Origin: CAZCSK01 sp964501265
GTDB lineage: Bacteria; Actinomycetota; CADDZG01; JAHWKV01
Direction of reading: 5' to 3'
DNA: 35,547 bases
Assembly: GCA_964501265.1 (NCBI GenBank)
Contig: CAZCSK010000024.1
Location: 1 to 35,547, forward strand
How positions within the stretch are numbered: position 1 is the stretch's first letter; every line of letters begins with the position of its first letter. Below the pieces are notes generated by a model that was not told the origin of the DNA, did no database searches, and saw only the letters and a program-made list of their open reading frames with translations. Positions 14,766 through 23,022 of this stretch are shown piece by piece. Both the position numbers and the translations under genes were made by a program.

Positions 14766-15716
14766 TTGTTGCAAACCCGGATGCTTCGGCTCGAAGAGCG
14801 AGGCAAACTCGTCTTTACTGGATCTAAGGCTCTTTGGTTCCTCGATCAACTCGTCACCAATCAGGTCGAGCACTTGCCGGTTGGCAAGGGGGCCGAAGCT
14901 CTTCTTCTGACCCCAAAAGGGCGAATCACTGCGTTGCTTCGGATTCTTTCGACCGACGTGGCGGTGATTGCCGACTTGGATGGAGATGCTCCGAGTCTCG
15001 CTGAGTTTTTCCAGGGCAGAGTTTTTTCCACTGAGGTCAAAGTCGAGGAAGTCTCAGAGAAGTTTTCGATTTTCAGATTGCTGGGGAGCCAGGCCGGCGA
15101 TGTCGTTTCGAAGGTTGCGGAACGACCCATTCTACCGGAGGAGGAGCACGACATCGTCTCGTCCCGTGCCGGTTATATCGTCAGGGTGGTCCGTCCGACC
15201 GAGGGTTTTGACATTTGGGTGAGACGAGATTTCGCCGACGGAACCTTCGAAGACCTCATCAAAGCTGGCATTGCCGAAATGAACGCAGAAGATTACGAGT
15301 CGCTCAGAGTCACTGCGGGGGTGCCCCTTTATGGGGTCGATTTCGGCGACGGTTACCTTCCGCAAGAGGCGGCGTTGGAGCGTACCGTCCACTTCAACAA
15401 AGGCTGCTATCTCGGCCAAGAATCGGTGGCGATGGCTCAGAGGGGCTCGGTAAAAAGGCGTTTGCGGCACCTTTATTTCGACACATCGCCCATAGTCGGC
15501 GAAGTGCGATTTGAGGATAAGGAAGTTGGTCGGGTTACTAGCATCGACCGTTCGCACTTAGGTATAGCGACCGTCAAGACTGAAGTTCAGGTTGGGTCGG
15601 TGGTGCAAGTGATCGGGAAGGCCGACTCGTTCGCTGCTGAGGTCCGAGAACTTCCGGACACCAACTACGGCCCGAGTGTCCCAAGTGCGCGGGAGCTGCG
15701 CGAGCGCCTCCAATGA
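14766..15716 (+). CDS. ygfZ: YgfZ/GcvT-type folate-binding Fe-S maintenance protein
   Basis: The 316-residue protein belongs to the CAF17/YgfZ branch of the GcvT superfamily, which binds tetrahydrofolate and supports certain Fe-S enzymes. Its hallmark KGCYLGQE (KGCxxGQE) is present near residue 212. The domain ahead of it has LDQLVTNQVEHLPVGKGAEALLLTPKGRI and the domain behind has the GcvT-like C-terminal barrel with DKEVGRVTSIDRS. The start is TTG 14766 or the adjacent TTG; ATG 14781 is a third choice and would lose five residues. Its TGA overlaps the ATG of the next gene as ATGA, suggesting it is cotranslated with the molybdopterin oxidoreductase. Confidence 0.9.
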   Translation: MLQTRMLRLEERGKLVFTGSKALWFLDQLVTNQVEHLPVGKGAEALLLTPKGRITALLRILSTDVAVIADLDGDAPSLAEFFQGRVFSTEVKVEEVSEKFSIFRLLGSQAGDVVSKVAERPILPEEEHDIVSSRAGYIVRVVRPTEGFDIWVRRDFADGTFEDLIKAGIAEMNAEDYESLRVTAGVPLYGVDFGDGYLPQEAALERTVHFNKGCYLGQESVAMAQRGSVKRRLRHLYFDTSPIVGEVRFEDKEVGRVTSIDRSHLGIATVKTEVQVGSVVQVIGKADSFAAEVRELPDTNYGPSVPSARELRERLQ

Positions 15717-17332
15717 AACCATCTGATCCGGAGGGTTCGCAGCTTCTGGCGCGCACGAATCCGTCCGTAAGGGGGCTGCTACCCCCCCGGACCCCCCGGG
15801 CATTTATTAGTGGCGCCGTTGCCGCGGCGGTGGCATTGCTGGCCCTGTACACGGCTGCGAGCCTGTTGCCGATCATCACTTACCCGCCGGCGCGCATCGC
15901 TTCGTTGTTCATTGCTCTAACCCCCGGCGACTTTGCGACAGCGATGATTGAGCGACTCGGCCACGGAGCGATCCGAGGGCTTTCCATCGCGATGAACATT
16001 GGGGCAGTCGCGCTAGGAGGGGTTGGGGGGTTGTTTACCGGGAAGGCACAAGGGGCCAAGGCCAAAGCCAAACGCGCGCTCGAGGCAGGCGCCGTGCTGT
16101 TAGCTCTATCTGTAGTCCTAAATATCGCCTCGCCGGAGGGATGGTCGTTCGCTGCCACGGGAGCGTACGCCCTGGCGGCGTACTTCTTTGCTCGCACAAT
16201 TGCTGGAGCTCCACTCACGGTTGCTCTTGAACCGGAGCTAAATGGCCCAGAGACTCCGCTAGATGCAATACAGAGGTCGCGACGAAAGTTCATCATCCGG
16301 GCTGCGACGCTAGTTGGCGGAATCGTTGTGGGCGGCGGCGCATTTCTTAGGACGGCGAGTCGAAGGACCGGTGAGCTGCTAGGAATTGTCTCTGCAGACA
16401 GGCCGTTCGTACCCCCTGCTGACGACGTTGACTTTCCGAAAGTCGAAGGCCACTCTTTAGAAATCACGCCGAACGACTCATTCTACAACGTAGACATCAA
16501 TATCGTTAAGCCGAGTGTCGATTCGATGAGTTGGCGCCTGAAGATTCACGGCCTGGTTACCTCGCCCTTTGAACTCGACTACAAACAACTTCAGACGGAC
16601 TTCGAAGTTGTCGAGATGGCTCACACCCTCACGTGCATCTCCAATGAAGTTGGCGGCGATCTGATCTCCACCGCGGTTTGGAGAGGCGTGCGCCTGAAAG
16701 ATGTTCTGGCCCGTGCGGGCCTCAAAGAGGAGACCGTCGATCTTGTTTTTCGCGCAGTGGAGGGCTATTCCGACTCCATTCCTCTCGCCAAAGGGTTAGA
16801 GGAGACGACTCTCGTTGTCTTTGGGATGAACGGTGTGGCACTTCCGCGCGAGCACGGGTTTCCTGCGCGCATAATCGTGCCCGGGATCTACGGGATGAAG
16901 AACGTGAAATGGCTGACTGAGATTGAGGCCGTTGATACTGACTATCAGGGCTACTGGATGGTGCGAGGGTGGAGCGATGTTGCCAGAATCAAAACCGAGT
17001 CGCGCATCGACGTCCCATCCCATTCGTCTCGAGTCGAACTGCCGGCCATGTTGGCAGGCGTGTCTTGGGCGGGGGATCGCGGAGTTCTGCGAGTAGAAGT
17101 CTCCGAGGACCAAAAGAAATGGAAGCCGGCGCTCTTGAAGAGAGAACTTTCCCCGGTGGCTTGGAGACTGTGGGCGGTCGACATCGAACCCGGCTCGGGT
17201 TCGAAGCAGGTGTATGTCCGGGCAGTTGATGGGGACGGCGATGTTCAAACATCGAGGATCACCAAGCCCCATCCAGACGGGGCATCTGGTTACGACTTCG
17301 TGGTATTCGATCTGGGGGGGTCGGGGGGGTAG
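15713..17332 (+). CDS. Membrane-anchored sulfite oxidase-type molybdopterin oxidoreductase
   Basis: The 539-residue protein has an N-terminal membrane part of about 180 residues with four or more hydrophobic helices. A short charged loop with the Tat-like motif SRRKFI (about residue 190) and another hydrophobic segment follow. Then comes an extracytoplasmic sulfite oxidase-type molybdopterin domain (about 225-430) with the Mo-ligand Cys C308 in HTLTCISNEVGGD, WRGVRLKDVLARAG, and HGFPARIIVPGIYGMKNVKWLTEIE. It ends with a dimerisation/Ig-like domain (about 430-530). The electron acceptor and substrate are unknown; heme and reductase partners are absent from the window. Residues about 7-29 and the last residues plus the stop are encoded by two copies of a dispersed repeat in opposite orientation. 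The start overlaps the ygfZ stop. Confidence 0.92.
   Translation: MKPSDPEGSQLLARTNPSVRGLLPPRTPRAFISGAVAAAVALLALYTAASLLPIITYPPARIASLFIALTPGDFATAMIERLGHGAIRGLSIAMNIGAVALGGVGGLFTGKAQGAKAKAKRALEAGAVLLALSVVLNIASPEGWSFAATGAYALAAYFFARTIAGAPLTVALEPELNGPETPLDAIQRSRRKFIIRAATLVGGIVVGGGAFLRTASRRTGELLGIVSADRPFVPPADDVDFPKVEGHSLEITPNDSFYNVDINIVKPSVDSMSWRLKIHGLVTSPFELDYKQLQTDFEVVEMAHTLTCISNEVGGDLISTAVWRGVRLKDVLARAGLKEETVDLVFRAVEGYSDSIPLAKGLEETTLVVFGMNGVALPREHGFPARIIVPGIYGMKNVKWLTEIEAVDTDYQGYWMVRGWSDVARIKTESRIDVPSHSSRVELPAMLAGVSWAGDRGVLRVEVSEDQKKWKPALLKRELSPVAWRLWAVDIEPGSGSKQVYVRAVDGDGDVQTSRITKPHPDGASGYDFVVFDLGGSGG
15730..15797 (+). repeat. Dispersed palindromic element, copy C (inside a coding frame)
   Basis: This 68-bp copy has left end GGAGGGTTCG and right end CGGACCCCCC, matching as an inverted repeat at 8 of 10 positions. 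It holds the invariant core CGCAGCTTCTGGCGC and an inner hairpin GGGGG-CTGCTA-CCCCC. It encodes residues about 7-29 of the molybdopterin oxidoreductase, in a frame different from that used in copy B. Confidence 0.88.
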
Positions 17333-17381
17333 CAGCTCCCCTACGGAAAAGACCCGAGGGCGCCAGAAGCTGCGAACCCCC
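17314..17381 (-). repeat. Dispersed palindromic element, copy D (supplies a stop codon)
   Basis: On the minus strand it starts GGGGGTTCGCAGC, carries the invariant core and the GCTGCTACCCCCCCG block, and ends in a C-run. The middle differs most from the other copies. On the plus strand its first part encodes the final Gly-Gly-Ser-Gly-Gly and the TAG (17330-17332) of the molybdopterin oxidoreductase, so that gene has copies in inverted orientation at its two ends. The remainder is in the gap before lpdA. Confidence 0.88.
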
Positions 17382-17424
17382 AAAGTCAGCTGGAGGCGGG
17401 TGCTCGGTTAGACTCAATGCACAA

Positions 17425-18831
17425 ATGTCAACTTCAGATGTAGCGATTCTTGGCGGCGGAAACGCCGGTTACGCGGCGGCCCTGCGGGCCGCGCAACTCG
17501 GCCTTTCGGTGACGCTGGTTGAGCGTGACAAGGTTGGCGGAACGTGCCTTCACCGCGGTTGCATTCCCACTAAGGCGCTTCTTCACTCCGCGGACCTCAT
17601 GGACACTTTCAAACGGGCCGGGGACTTTGGGATCGTGGCGGCCGAACCCACCGTCGATTGGGTGAAGGTGCTGTCCTACAAGGATTCCGTAGTCACTCGG
17701 CTTTACAAAGGTTTGCAAGGAGTACTCAAGAGCCGCAAGGTGAACATAGTCGAGGGCGACGCAAAGCTGGGCAAGGGAAACACGCTGGTCGTTGACGGGA
17801 AAGACACGATCAGCGCGGGTGCCGTCGTGCTGGCCAGCGGTTCTTACGCCCGATCGTTGCCTTTCATCCCCATTGACGGAAAGACCTTTATCACGTCGGA
17901 TCAGGCGCTGGCACTTGACGACATACCGTCTTCGGTGATCATCATCGGCGCCGGGGCCATCGGATTGGAATTTGCCAGTGTTTACTCGGGATTTGGCTCG
18001 GAGGTCACTCTTATTGAGGCTCTCCCGGTCTTGGCCCCCGGTGAGGACGAAGAAGTATCCAAGGAGTTGACGCGCCAATTCGGTAAACGCGGCATTAAGA
18101 GTTTTACTGGAGTAAAAGTTACCCGAGCTGAGGCCGCCTCGGCCGGGGCAGTCGTTACGTTCGAAGCTGCCGACGGGAAGTTAGAGACTGCAATCGCGGA
18201 TCGCTGTTTGGTAGCAGTTGGGCGCGGACCGGTGTCTGAAAAACTTGGTTACGAGGAAGCCGGAGTGAAGTTAGACCGGGGTTTTGTCGTAACCGACGGT
18301 TGGTGCAAGACCGGCGTTGAAGGCTTATGGGCCATCGGCGATTTGATCACGCAGCCCAGTCTCGAGCTGCCCTTTCCTCATTTTCAGCTTGCCCACGTTG
18401 CCTTTGCGGAAGGAATTTCTGTTGCCGAGCAGATCGCGGGCGTGGAGACCTCACCCGTCAATTACTTGGGAGTGCCGCGGGCGACCTACTGCTCTCCCGA
18501 GATCTCATCGGTCGGCTTGACCGAGGCGCAAGCCAAAGATGCAGGACACGAAGTCAAGACCGCTAAATACAACTGGGCGGCCTCGGGCAAGGCGACGATC
18601 CTTGGCGAAACTTCGGGGTTCGTGAAGGTGGTTGCAGCCGTTGACGGTCCGGTCCTGGGCGTCCACATGATCGGTCCGCGCGTTACCGAGCTGATTGCCG
18701 AAGCGCAATTGATAACAAACTGGGAGGCTGTTCCCACCGAGGTGGCGGCGTTGATCCATCCTCATCCCACTTTGTCCGAAGCTCTCGGAGAGTCGATGCT
18801 GCATTTGGCCGGCAAGCAACTACATGGGTGA
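17425..18831 (+). CDS. lpdA: Dihydrolipoamide dehydrogenase (E3)
   Basis: This 468-residue flavoprotein reoxidises dihydrolipoyl groups of 2-oxoacid dehydrogenase complexes and the glycine cleavage system, passing electrons to NAD+. It has the FAD motif GGGNAGYAAALRAAQLG, the redox disulfide C41/C46 in GGTCLHRGCIPTK, the second dinucleotide motif IIGAGAIGLEFASVYSGFG, the GLWAIGD FAD motif, and the C-terminal His-Glu pair in IHPHPTLSEALGE. The ATG at 17425 has no Shine-Dalgarno; a TAGACT hexamer 10 bases upstream may be the -10 of a transcript with a very short leader. It overlaps the next gene by 8 bases. The E1 (aceE) and an E2 lie 9-18 kb downstream in separate loci. Confidence 0.96.
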   Translation: MSTSDVAILGGGNAGYAAALRAAQLGLSVTLVERDKVGGTCLHRGCIPTKALLHSADLMDTFKRAGDFGIVAAEPTVDWVKVLSYKDSVVTRLYKGLQGVLKSRKVNIVEGDAKLGKGNTLVVDGKDTISAGAVVLASGSYARSLPFIPIDGKTFITSDQALALDDIPSSVIIIGAGAIGLEFASVYSGFGSEVTLIEALPVLAPGEDEEVSKELTRQFGKRGIKSFTGVKVTRAEAASAGAVVTFEAADGKLETAIADRCLVAVGRGPVSEKLGYEEAGVKLDRGFVVTDGWCKTGVEGLWAIGDLITQPSLELPFPHFQLAHVAFAEGISVAEQIAGVETSPVNYLGVPRATYCSPEISSVGLTEAQAKDAGHEVKTAKYNWAASGKATILGETSGFVKVVAAVDGPVLGVHMIGPRVTELIAEAQLITNWEAVPTEVAALIHPHPTLSEALGESMLHLAGKQLHG

Positions 18832-19708
18832 ACTCCCGGTTATCTCCGCCGAAGCGGCGAAGATTTTCGAGAGGTTCATCACCACGGAATACGCGTACTT
18901 CACTCCTAAGGGCGAGCCGCTTTGCTGGCCGGTCAGTCCTTACTGGTACCCAGAGCGCGGCGTACTTGCGATCGCAACAGGGCTCGGTTATCCGAACAAG
19001 GCCATCTACGCGAAGCGGAACCGCAAAATCGCGATGTACTTCTCGGATCCAAAGGGCTCAGGCCTCTCCGATCCGCCGCCGGTGCTGGTGCAGGGCGACG
19101 CCGTGGTTCTGGATGACGACATTCAGGCCAACACCGATCGTTACGTAACCGAATTGCGCAAAAAGTTTGCTGCAGCAAGAGTCGCCGTGAATCCGCTGAC
19201 GGTCAAGTTCTTGGACTTCTACCTGCCGCGCCTATGGGTCGAAGTGACGCCCCGACGAATTCTGATGGACGGTGAAATTCCGGCGACGGCTCAAATGCTT
19301 GGTTCCGGTCCTCTGGCCTCACGCAGGGACCTCGAGGCAATCAAGAAATTGGCCCCCCAGTTCTCTTCCGCCGTGGCGGTCGTGAAGGACGAAGTGGGAT
19401 ATCCATTTGCTTGTCGGACTCCTGTGGAGTTCAAGGACGATCGACTCGTTGGGGCGCCGCCGACTCTTTCGGGCCCGGGCGCTGTTGTGTTTCATCGCCA
19501 CACTCTTCGCGGAACGAGGTTCCAGGCGTACATGGTCCGAGGAACGTTTGAAGGAGAAGGAGTTTTCGTCCCTTCAAGGCTCGTCGGCTTCTTTGGAAAC
19601 GGACTGTTTCCCCTTTCGGTGCTGGGCAACGTCACCAGGCTGCGCAAGAGGATCCGGGAGGAACTGAGCCGCAGAGATCAACCGATGCCCAAGCTCCGGG
19701 TGCCGTAA
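18824..19708 (+). CDS. Pyridoxamine 5'-phosphate oxidase-like split-barrel flavin protein
   Basis: The 294-residue protein looks like an FMN- or F420-binding split beta-barrel of the PNPOx-like group. Residues about 10-125 have TEYAYFTPKGEPLCWPVSPYWYP, then GYPNKAIYAKRNRKIAMYFSDP and PPVLVQGDAVVLDDD, the usual order of barrel strands and cofactor loop. A second, less clear beta part follows (about 185-270). The substrate is unknown; F420-dependent reductases of this fold are common in actinobacteria, but the cofactor cannot be assigned from the sequence. It starts inside the end of lpdA (8-base overlap), so it is probably translationally coupled. It could also be a heme-utilisation-like member of the same fold. 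Confidence 0.8.
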   Translation: MGELPVISAEAAKIFERFITTEYAYFTPKGEPLCWPVSPYWYPERGVLAIATGLGYPNKAIYAKRNRKIAMYFSDPKGSGLSDPPPVLVQGDAVVLDDDIQANTDRYVTELRKKFAAARVAVNPLTVKFLDFYLPRLWVEVTPRRILMDGEIPATAQMLGSGPLASRRDLEAIKKLAPQFSSAVAVVKDEVGYPFACRTPVEFKDDRLVGAPPTLSGPGAVVFHRHTLRGTRFQAYMVRGTFEGEGVFVPSRLVGFFGNGLFPLSVLGNVTRLRKRIREELSRRDQPMPKLRVP

Positions 19709-19737
19709 TGCCGCAGCCATCTGGTTTGGGCCGCCCC

Positions 19738-19765
19738 TTGACGTAGTGTAGCTGGGCATTAGAGT
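19738..19765 (+). promoter_or_regulatory. Promoter of the amino acid ABC importer operon
   Basis: TTGACG (-35, 19738-19743) is followed after 16 bases by TAGAGT (-10, 19760-19765). The downstream lipoprotein gene has a Shine-Dalgarno AAAGGGG and ATG at 19799, so a leader of about 27 bases is expected. Confidence 0.6.
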
Positions 19766-19798
19766 TCGATGCTTGAACGAAAGTCGAAAGGGGACAGG

Positions 19799-20719
19799 AT
19801 GAAGACCGCGAGATCCACCGTTGCCGCCGGGTTGGGACTGTTGCTCGTTCTATCGGGATGTGCTAAGCAAAGCCCTACAGTCACACCACCCGAGAAGACT
19901 AAAGTCCAGACCGTTTCCTTAGGAGAATGCGTAACGTCCCCCGATGCCAATGTGGCGCCGGCCGCTGCCAAGGGCGTGGACTTCAAAACTCAGTTGAAGA
20001 CTCAAGGCAAACTGACATTCGGTTCAGATATCGCCTTCCCGCCGTTCGAGTCGGTCAACGCATCGACCAACCAGCCGGAAGGGTTCGACATCGATGTGGC
20101 CACCGAGATCGCGAAACGACTCAGCCTTCAGGCCGAATTCATCAACACCGGCTTCGATGCCCTCTTCACGCAATCGATTCCTCAAGGGCAATTCGACGCC
20201 GCCGTTTCCGCGATCACCGTGAAGGCCGAACGACAGGGAAGCGTCGACTTCACCGTCCCCTACTTCAAGGCCGACCTCTCTTTTGCGGCATCGAAAACCG
20301 ACAAGTTCAACGAGATCGAGGATCTCAAGGGCAAGTTGATCGGAGTTCAGGCGGGCACCACCGGCGAGGATTGCGCAAAGGTGATCAAGGACAAAGTTGG
20401 AGCGACAGATGTGCGCACGTTTGAAACGGCGCTCCAGGCCTTCGACGACCTGGGCGCGGACAGAGTGGCCGGTGTGATCAACGACCTGCCCTCGAGCAAG
20501 CAGATCATCAAGGAGCGCCCAGGACTCGAGATCGCCCAGATCATCGAAACTAAAGAGGTCTACGCCATCGCGATCGGCAAGCAGAAACCCGATCTGCGGG
20601 TCGCGATGAACGGAGCGCTCAAAGGTATGTTCACCGACGGAACCTTCGCCACGATTTACAAGAAGTGGTTCAAGGTCGAGCCTCCCTTCCCCTTACCGCC
20701 GGCAGACTTTCCCAACTGA
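19799..20719 (+). CDS. Amino acid ABC transporter substrate-binding lipoprotein
   Basis: This is the extracytoplasmic solute receptor of a polar amino acid importer (SBP family 3). The start is ATG 19799, directly after the Shine-Dalgarno AAAGGGG; the frame is open 10 codons further up but those are not signal-like. The signal peptide ends in the lipobox LSGC (C21), so it is lipid-anchored. The mature part has FGSDIAFPPFESV, GFDIDVATEIAKRL, FDALFTQSIPQGQFDAAVSAITVKAER and IGVQAGTTGEDCAKVI, the characteristic ligand-binding and hinge regions. ATKDKFNEIEDLKG-like and FATIYKKWF segments complete the fold (306 residues). The ligand could be glutamine, arginine, histidine or a related compound. 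The permease and ATPase genes follow directly. Confidence 0.95.
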   Translation: MKTARSTVAAGLGLLLVLSGCAKQSPTVTPPEKTKVQTVSLGECVTSPDANVAPAAAKGVDFKTQLKTQGKLTFGSDIAFPPFESVNASTNQPEGFDIDVATEIAKRLSLQAEFINTGFDALFTQSIPQGQFDAAVSAITVKAERQGSVDFTVPYFKADLSFAASKTDKFNEIEDLKGKLIGVQAGTTGEDCAKVIKDKVGATDVRTFETALQAFDDLGADRVAGVINDLPSSKQIIKERPGLEIAQIIETKEVYAIAIGKQKPDLRVAMNGALKGMFTDGTFATIYKKWFKVEPPFPLPPADFPN

Positions 20720-20741
20720 TCCAGAAGGCTAGCCCGGCGTA

Positions 20742-21710
20742 GTGTCGTCCTCGGCCGGGCCCTACGCACTTGAACAAGGACAGCTAAGCCGTGCCGCCGC
20801 GTCGGGACTGATCCTCGGCGCGGTTGCGGCAGCGGGGATCAGCCAGCCGTCTTTCGCCGTACCGGTAGGTCTGCTTGCGGCGGCAGTTTCTTTGCGGGGT
20901 CTGTATGAGGCGTCGACTCGCTCGCGCAAGGGCGGCGCCCTAGCGAAGTGGGGCATAGCCGCCGGGATACTGGCCGCCACCGCCTCATTCCTGTGGGCGG
21001 CGCAGCGGCGGGGCGAGATCGACCTGTCGGGTCTGGGGCAGGCATATTTCCGCAGAGACATCATCGCGATCATGTGGCCCGCCTTCTTGAGGGGCGCGCT
21101 GCGAACGATCCAGTTGGCAGCACTTTCGGAAGTACTGGGTGTCGTGCTCGGGTTGGTGGTCGCCGTCTTCGGCTTGTCTAAGAGCGCAGGGCTTCGAATG
21201 CCTGCAAAGGCTTATGTCGACTTTTTCCGCGGCACTCCACTGCTGATGCAATTGCTGGTCATCTCGTTTGGACTGCCATTTATCGGAATCAGGCTCGATC
21301 CTTTCCCCGCGGGCATCATTGGGCTGACTCTCAACAGCGGCGCCTACGTGGCGGAGATCTTTCGGGCGGGGATCCAGTCCGTCGAGAGAGGACAGATGGA
21401 TGCCGCGCGCAGCTTGGGAATGCCGTACGCGACTGCGATGCTGTTTGTGATCATCCCGCAAGCCGTGCGCCGGGTGATTCCCCCTTTGATGAACGAATTC
21501 ATTGCCCTTTTGAAGGACTCTTCTTTGGTGGCCGTGCTGGGGGCCACCATTGCCGAGCGCGAGTTGCTGAAGGTAGCCCGAGACGGCGCGGCGGCTTTCG
21601 TTAGCGCGACCCCTTACGTGATGGCGTCCATCTCTTACCTCTTGATGACCATCCCGCTGACACGCGTCGTCGGCCGTCTAGAAACGCGCCTTAGGGAAGG
21701 GCAAGCGTGA
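20742..21710 (+). CDS. Amino acid ABC transporter permease (HisM/GlnP type)
   Basis: The 322-residue membrane subunit starts at GTG 20742. The N-terminal 110 residues are an extra region with two or three hydrophobic segments (LILGAVAAAGI, FAVPVGLLAAAVSL, GIAAGILAATASFLW). The conserved permease core begins at about residue 115: FLRGALRTIQLAALSEVLGVVLGL, VDFFRGTPLLMQLLVISFGLP, ILTSGAYVAEIFRAGIQSVERGQMDAARSLGM-type EAA loop with QAVRRVIPPLMNEFIALLKDSSLVAVLG. The EAA loop contacts the ATPase. Its TGA overlaps the GTG of the ATPase gene. The extra N-terminal membrane part is longer than in typical HisM/GlnP proteins. Confidence 0.94.
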   Translation: MSSSAGPYALEQGQLSRAAASGLILGAVAAAGISQPSFAVPVGLLAAAVSLRGLYEASTRSRKGGALAKWGIAAGILAATASFLWAAQRRGEIDLSGLGQAYFRRDIIAIMWPAFLRGALRTIQLAALSEVLGVVLGLVVAVFGLSKSAGLRMPAKAYVDFFRGTPLLMQLLVISFGLPFIGIRLDPFPAGIIGLTLNSGAYVAEIFRAGIQSVERGQMDAARSLGMPYATAMLFVIIPQAVRRVIPPLMNEFIALLKDSSLVAVLGATIAERELLKVARDGAAAFVSATPYVMASISYLLMTIPLTRVVGRLETRLREGQA

Positions 21711-22450
21711 ATAACGATCCTGTTGACGTCATCCGTCTGGAAGGGCTCCGCAAGACTTTCGGGAATGTCGACGTGCTTCGGGGAGTGTCGCTGAGAGTTG
21801 CGGAAGGTGAGGTGCTCTGTGTGTTGGGCCCATCGGGTTCGGGCAAGAGCACCATGCTGAAGTGCATCACCCGACTCGAAGAGCCGTCCGCCGGCCGGGT
21901 TTTCATTTCCGGAGTCGACATCACCCAACCCGGCGTCGACATCAACAAGGTACGGCGCGATGTCGGAATGGTCTTTCAACAGTTCAACCTGTTTCCTCAT
22001 AAGACCGCGCTTGGCAACATCACGCTGGCTCTCGAGAAGGTATTGAGCATCTCCAAGGAAGAGGCTGAGCGCCGAGCCAGAGAAGAACTTGCGCATGTGG
22101 GGCTGGCGCAAAAAGCCGATAGTTACCCGTCGCAGTTATCTGGCGGACAGCAACAACGAGTGGCGATCGCGCGAGCCCTGGCCATGCGCCCGAAGGCGAT
22201 GCTCTTCGACGAAGTCACGAGCGCGCTCGACCCGGAACTGGTGAAGGAAGTCCTGGAAGTCATGCGCCGCCTGGCTTCGGAGGGGATCACGATGATCGTT
22301 GTTACGCACGAGATGGGGTTCGCCCGAGAAGTTGCCGACCACGTGGTGTTCATGGACGAAGGGCTTGTCGTCGAAGAGGGCCCTCCAGGCGAGATACTCA
22401 CCAACCCCAAGCAACCTCGAATGAAAGAGTTTCTGGCGAAGGTCTTGTAA
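21707..22450 (+). CDS. Amino acid ABC transporter ATPase (GlnQ/HisP type)
   Basis: The 247-residue cytoplasmic ATPase powers the importer encoded by the two genes upstream. The Walker A motif GPSGSGKST is at 41-49, the Q-loop in MVFQQFNLFPHKT, the signature LSGGQ at 144-148, Walker B AMLFDE at 164-169 and the H-loop His in VVTHEMGFA. The usual DEPTSALDP after Walker B is DEVTSALDP here, a single substitution seen in some members. It starts at GTG 21707, overlapping the permease stop as GTGA. The operon is complete with one permease gene, so a homodimeric permease is expected. It ends 17 bases before the convergent nuclease gene, with no strong terminator seen. Confidence 0.95.
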   Translation: MNNDPVDVIRLEGLRKTFGNVDVLRGVSLRVAEGEVLCVLGPSGSGKSTMLKCITRLEEPSAGRVFISGVDITQPGVDINKVRRDVGMVFQQFNLFPHKTALGNITLALEKVLSISKEEAERRAREELAHVGLAQKADSYPSQLSGGQQQRVAIARALAMRPKAMLFDEVTSALDPELVKEVLEVMRRLASEGITMIVVTHEMGFAREVADHVVFMDEGLVVEEGPPGEILTNPKQPRMKEFLAKVL

Positions 22451-22467
22451 GCCGTAGCATTGGACGC

Positions 22468-23022
22468 CTAGCCGCTTTCGCAAGCTCCCCAGAGCCCTCG
22501 ATTGTTTGCCATGGCTTCAGCTTGCGCTTGTCGCATCAGATCGATGTGGAGGTCGTTCGGCGCAACAAGGACGGCTCTTGCGAACCCCAAACGCACGGCC
22601 CTGTGGTTGTAAAATTCACCGTTCTGTTTCCATATGTATCGCAGGAAGCGATCGAAGCGGTCCCTGTCTTCCTTGTCTGAGAGGAGAAAGACGGTCGATC
22701 CAACCCCAATCTCCCGCTTCGCGAAGGCACTTGCCTCCGGGCCATAACACTGAGCGGACGAGCCGCGGACCTCTGGGTTTTTAACCTCGGGGCTGTTGAT
22801 CTCGAGAAGGCGGATCTTGTGGGCCACCCCGGCGGTAAGGGTGCCGCTCTCGAGAGGTTCGGCCCAGATGGTGTCGCCGTCCACATTCTTGGATACCCGT
22901 GCCCTCTGGACGCCGGCGGGGATGACGGCGGGCCCCACGGCGGTGTCCGCGGTCTGCGGTGTGGATGTGGGCAGCTCGCGTGAGTTCGGCACAGAGTCGG
23001 GATTCGTGCAGGAGACAAGCAA
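22468..23022 (-). CDS. Staphylococcal-type thermonuclease, possible 5' frameshift
   Basis: The SNase-like fold is read from VSKNVDGDTIWAEP (the small-strand start), then HKIRLLEINSPEVKNPE and DKEDRDRFDRFLRYIWKQNG, and ends AMANNRGLWGACE. The catalytic Arg of the KIRLL strand, the Glu of SPE and the later Arg (RFLRYIW) are present, but the Asp of the usual IDTPE is Asn. These enzymes cut DNA and RNA outside the cell. The frame as open starts at TTG 23022 with only LLVSC before the cysteine. The bases just upstream would read SFLALALLVSC, a lipoprotein signal ending, but the frame stops there, and the ATG at 23086 is in another frame. A one-base loss near 23040 would restore a full signal peptide. 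Confidence 0.8.
   Translation of the reverse strand: MLVSCTNPDSVPNSRELPTSTPQTADTAVGPAVIPAGVQRARVSKNVDGDTIWAEPLESGTLTAGVAHKIRLLEINSPEVKNPEVRGSSAQCYGPEASAFAKREIGVGSTVFLLSDKEDRDRFDRFLRYIWKQNGEFYNHRAVRLGFARAVLVAPNDLHIDLMRQAQAEAMANNRGLWGACESG

Noticed and set aside
17434..18078. Minus-strand frame of 214 codons
   Set aside because: It is antisense to dihydrolipoamide dehydrogenase and has no recognisable domain.
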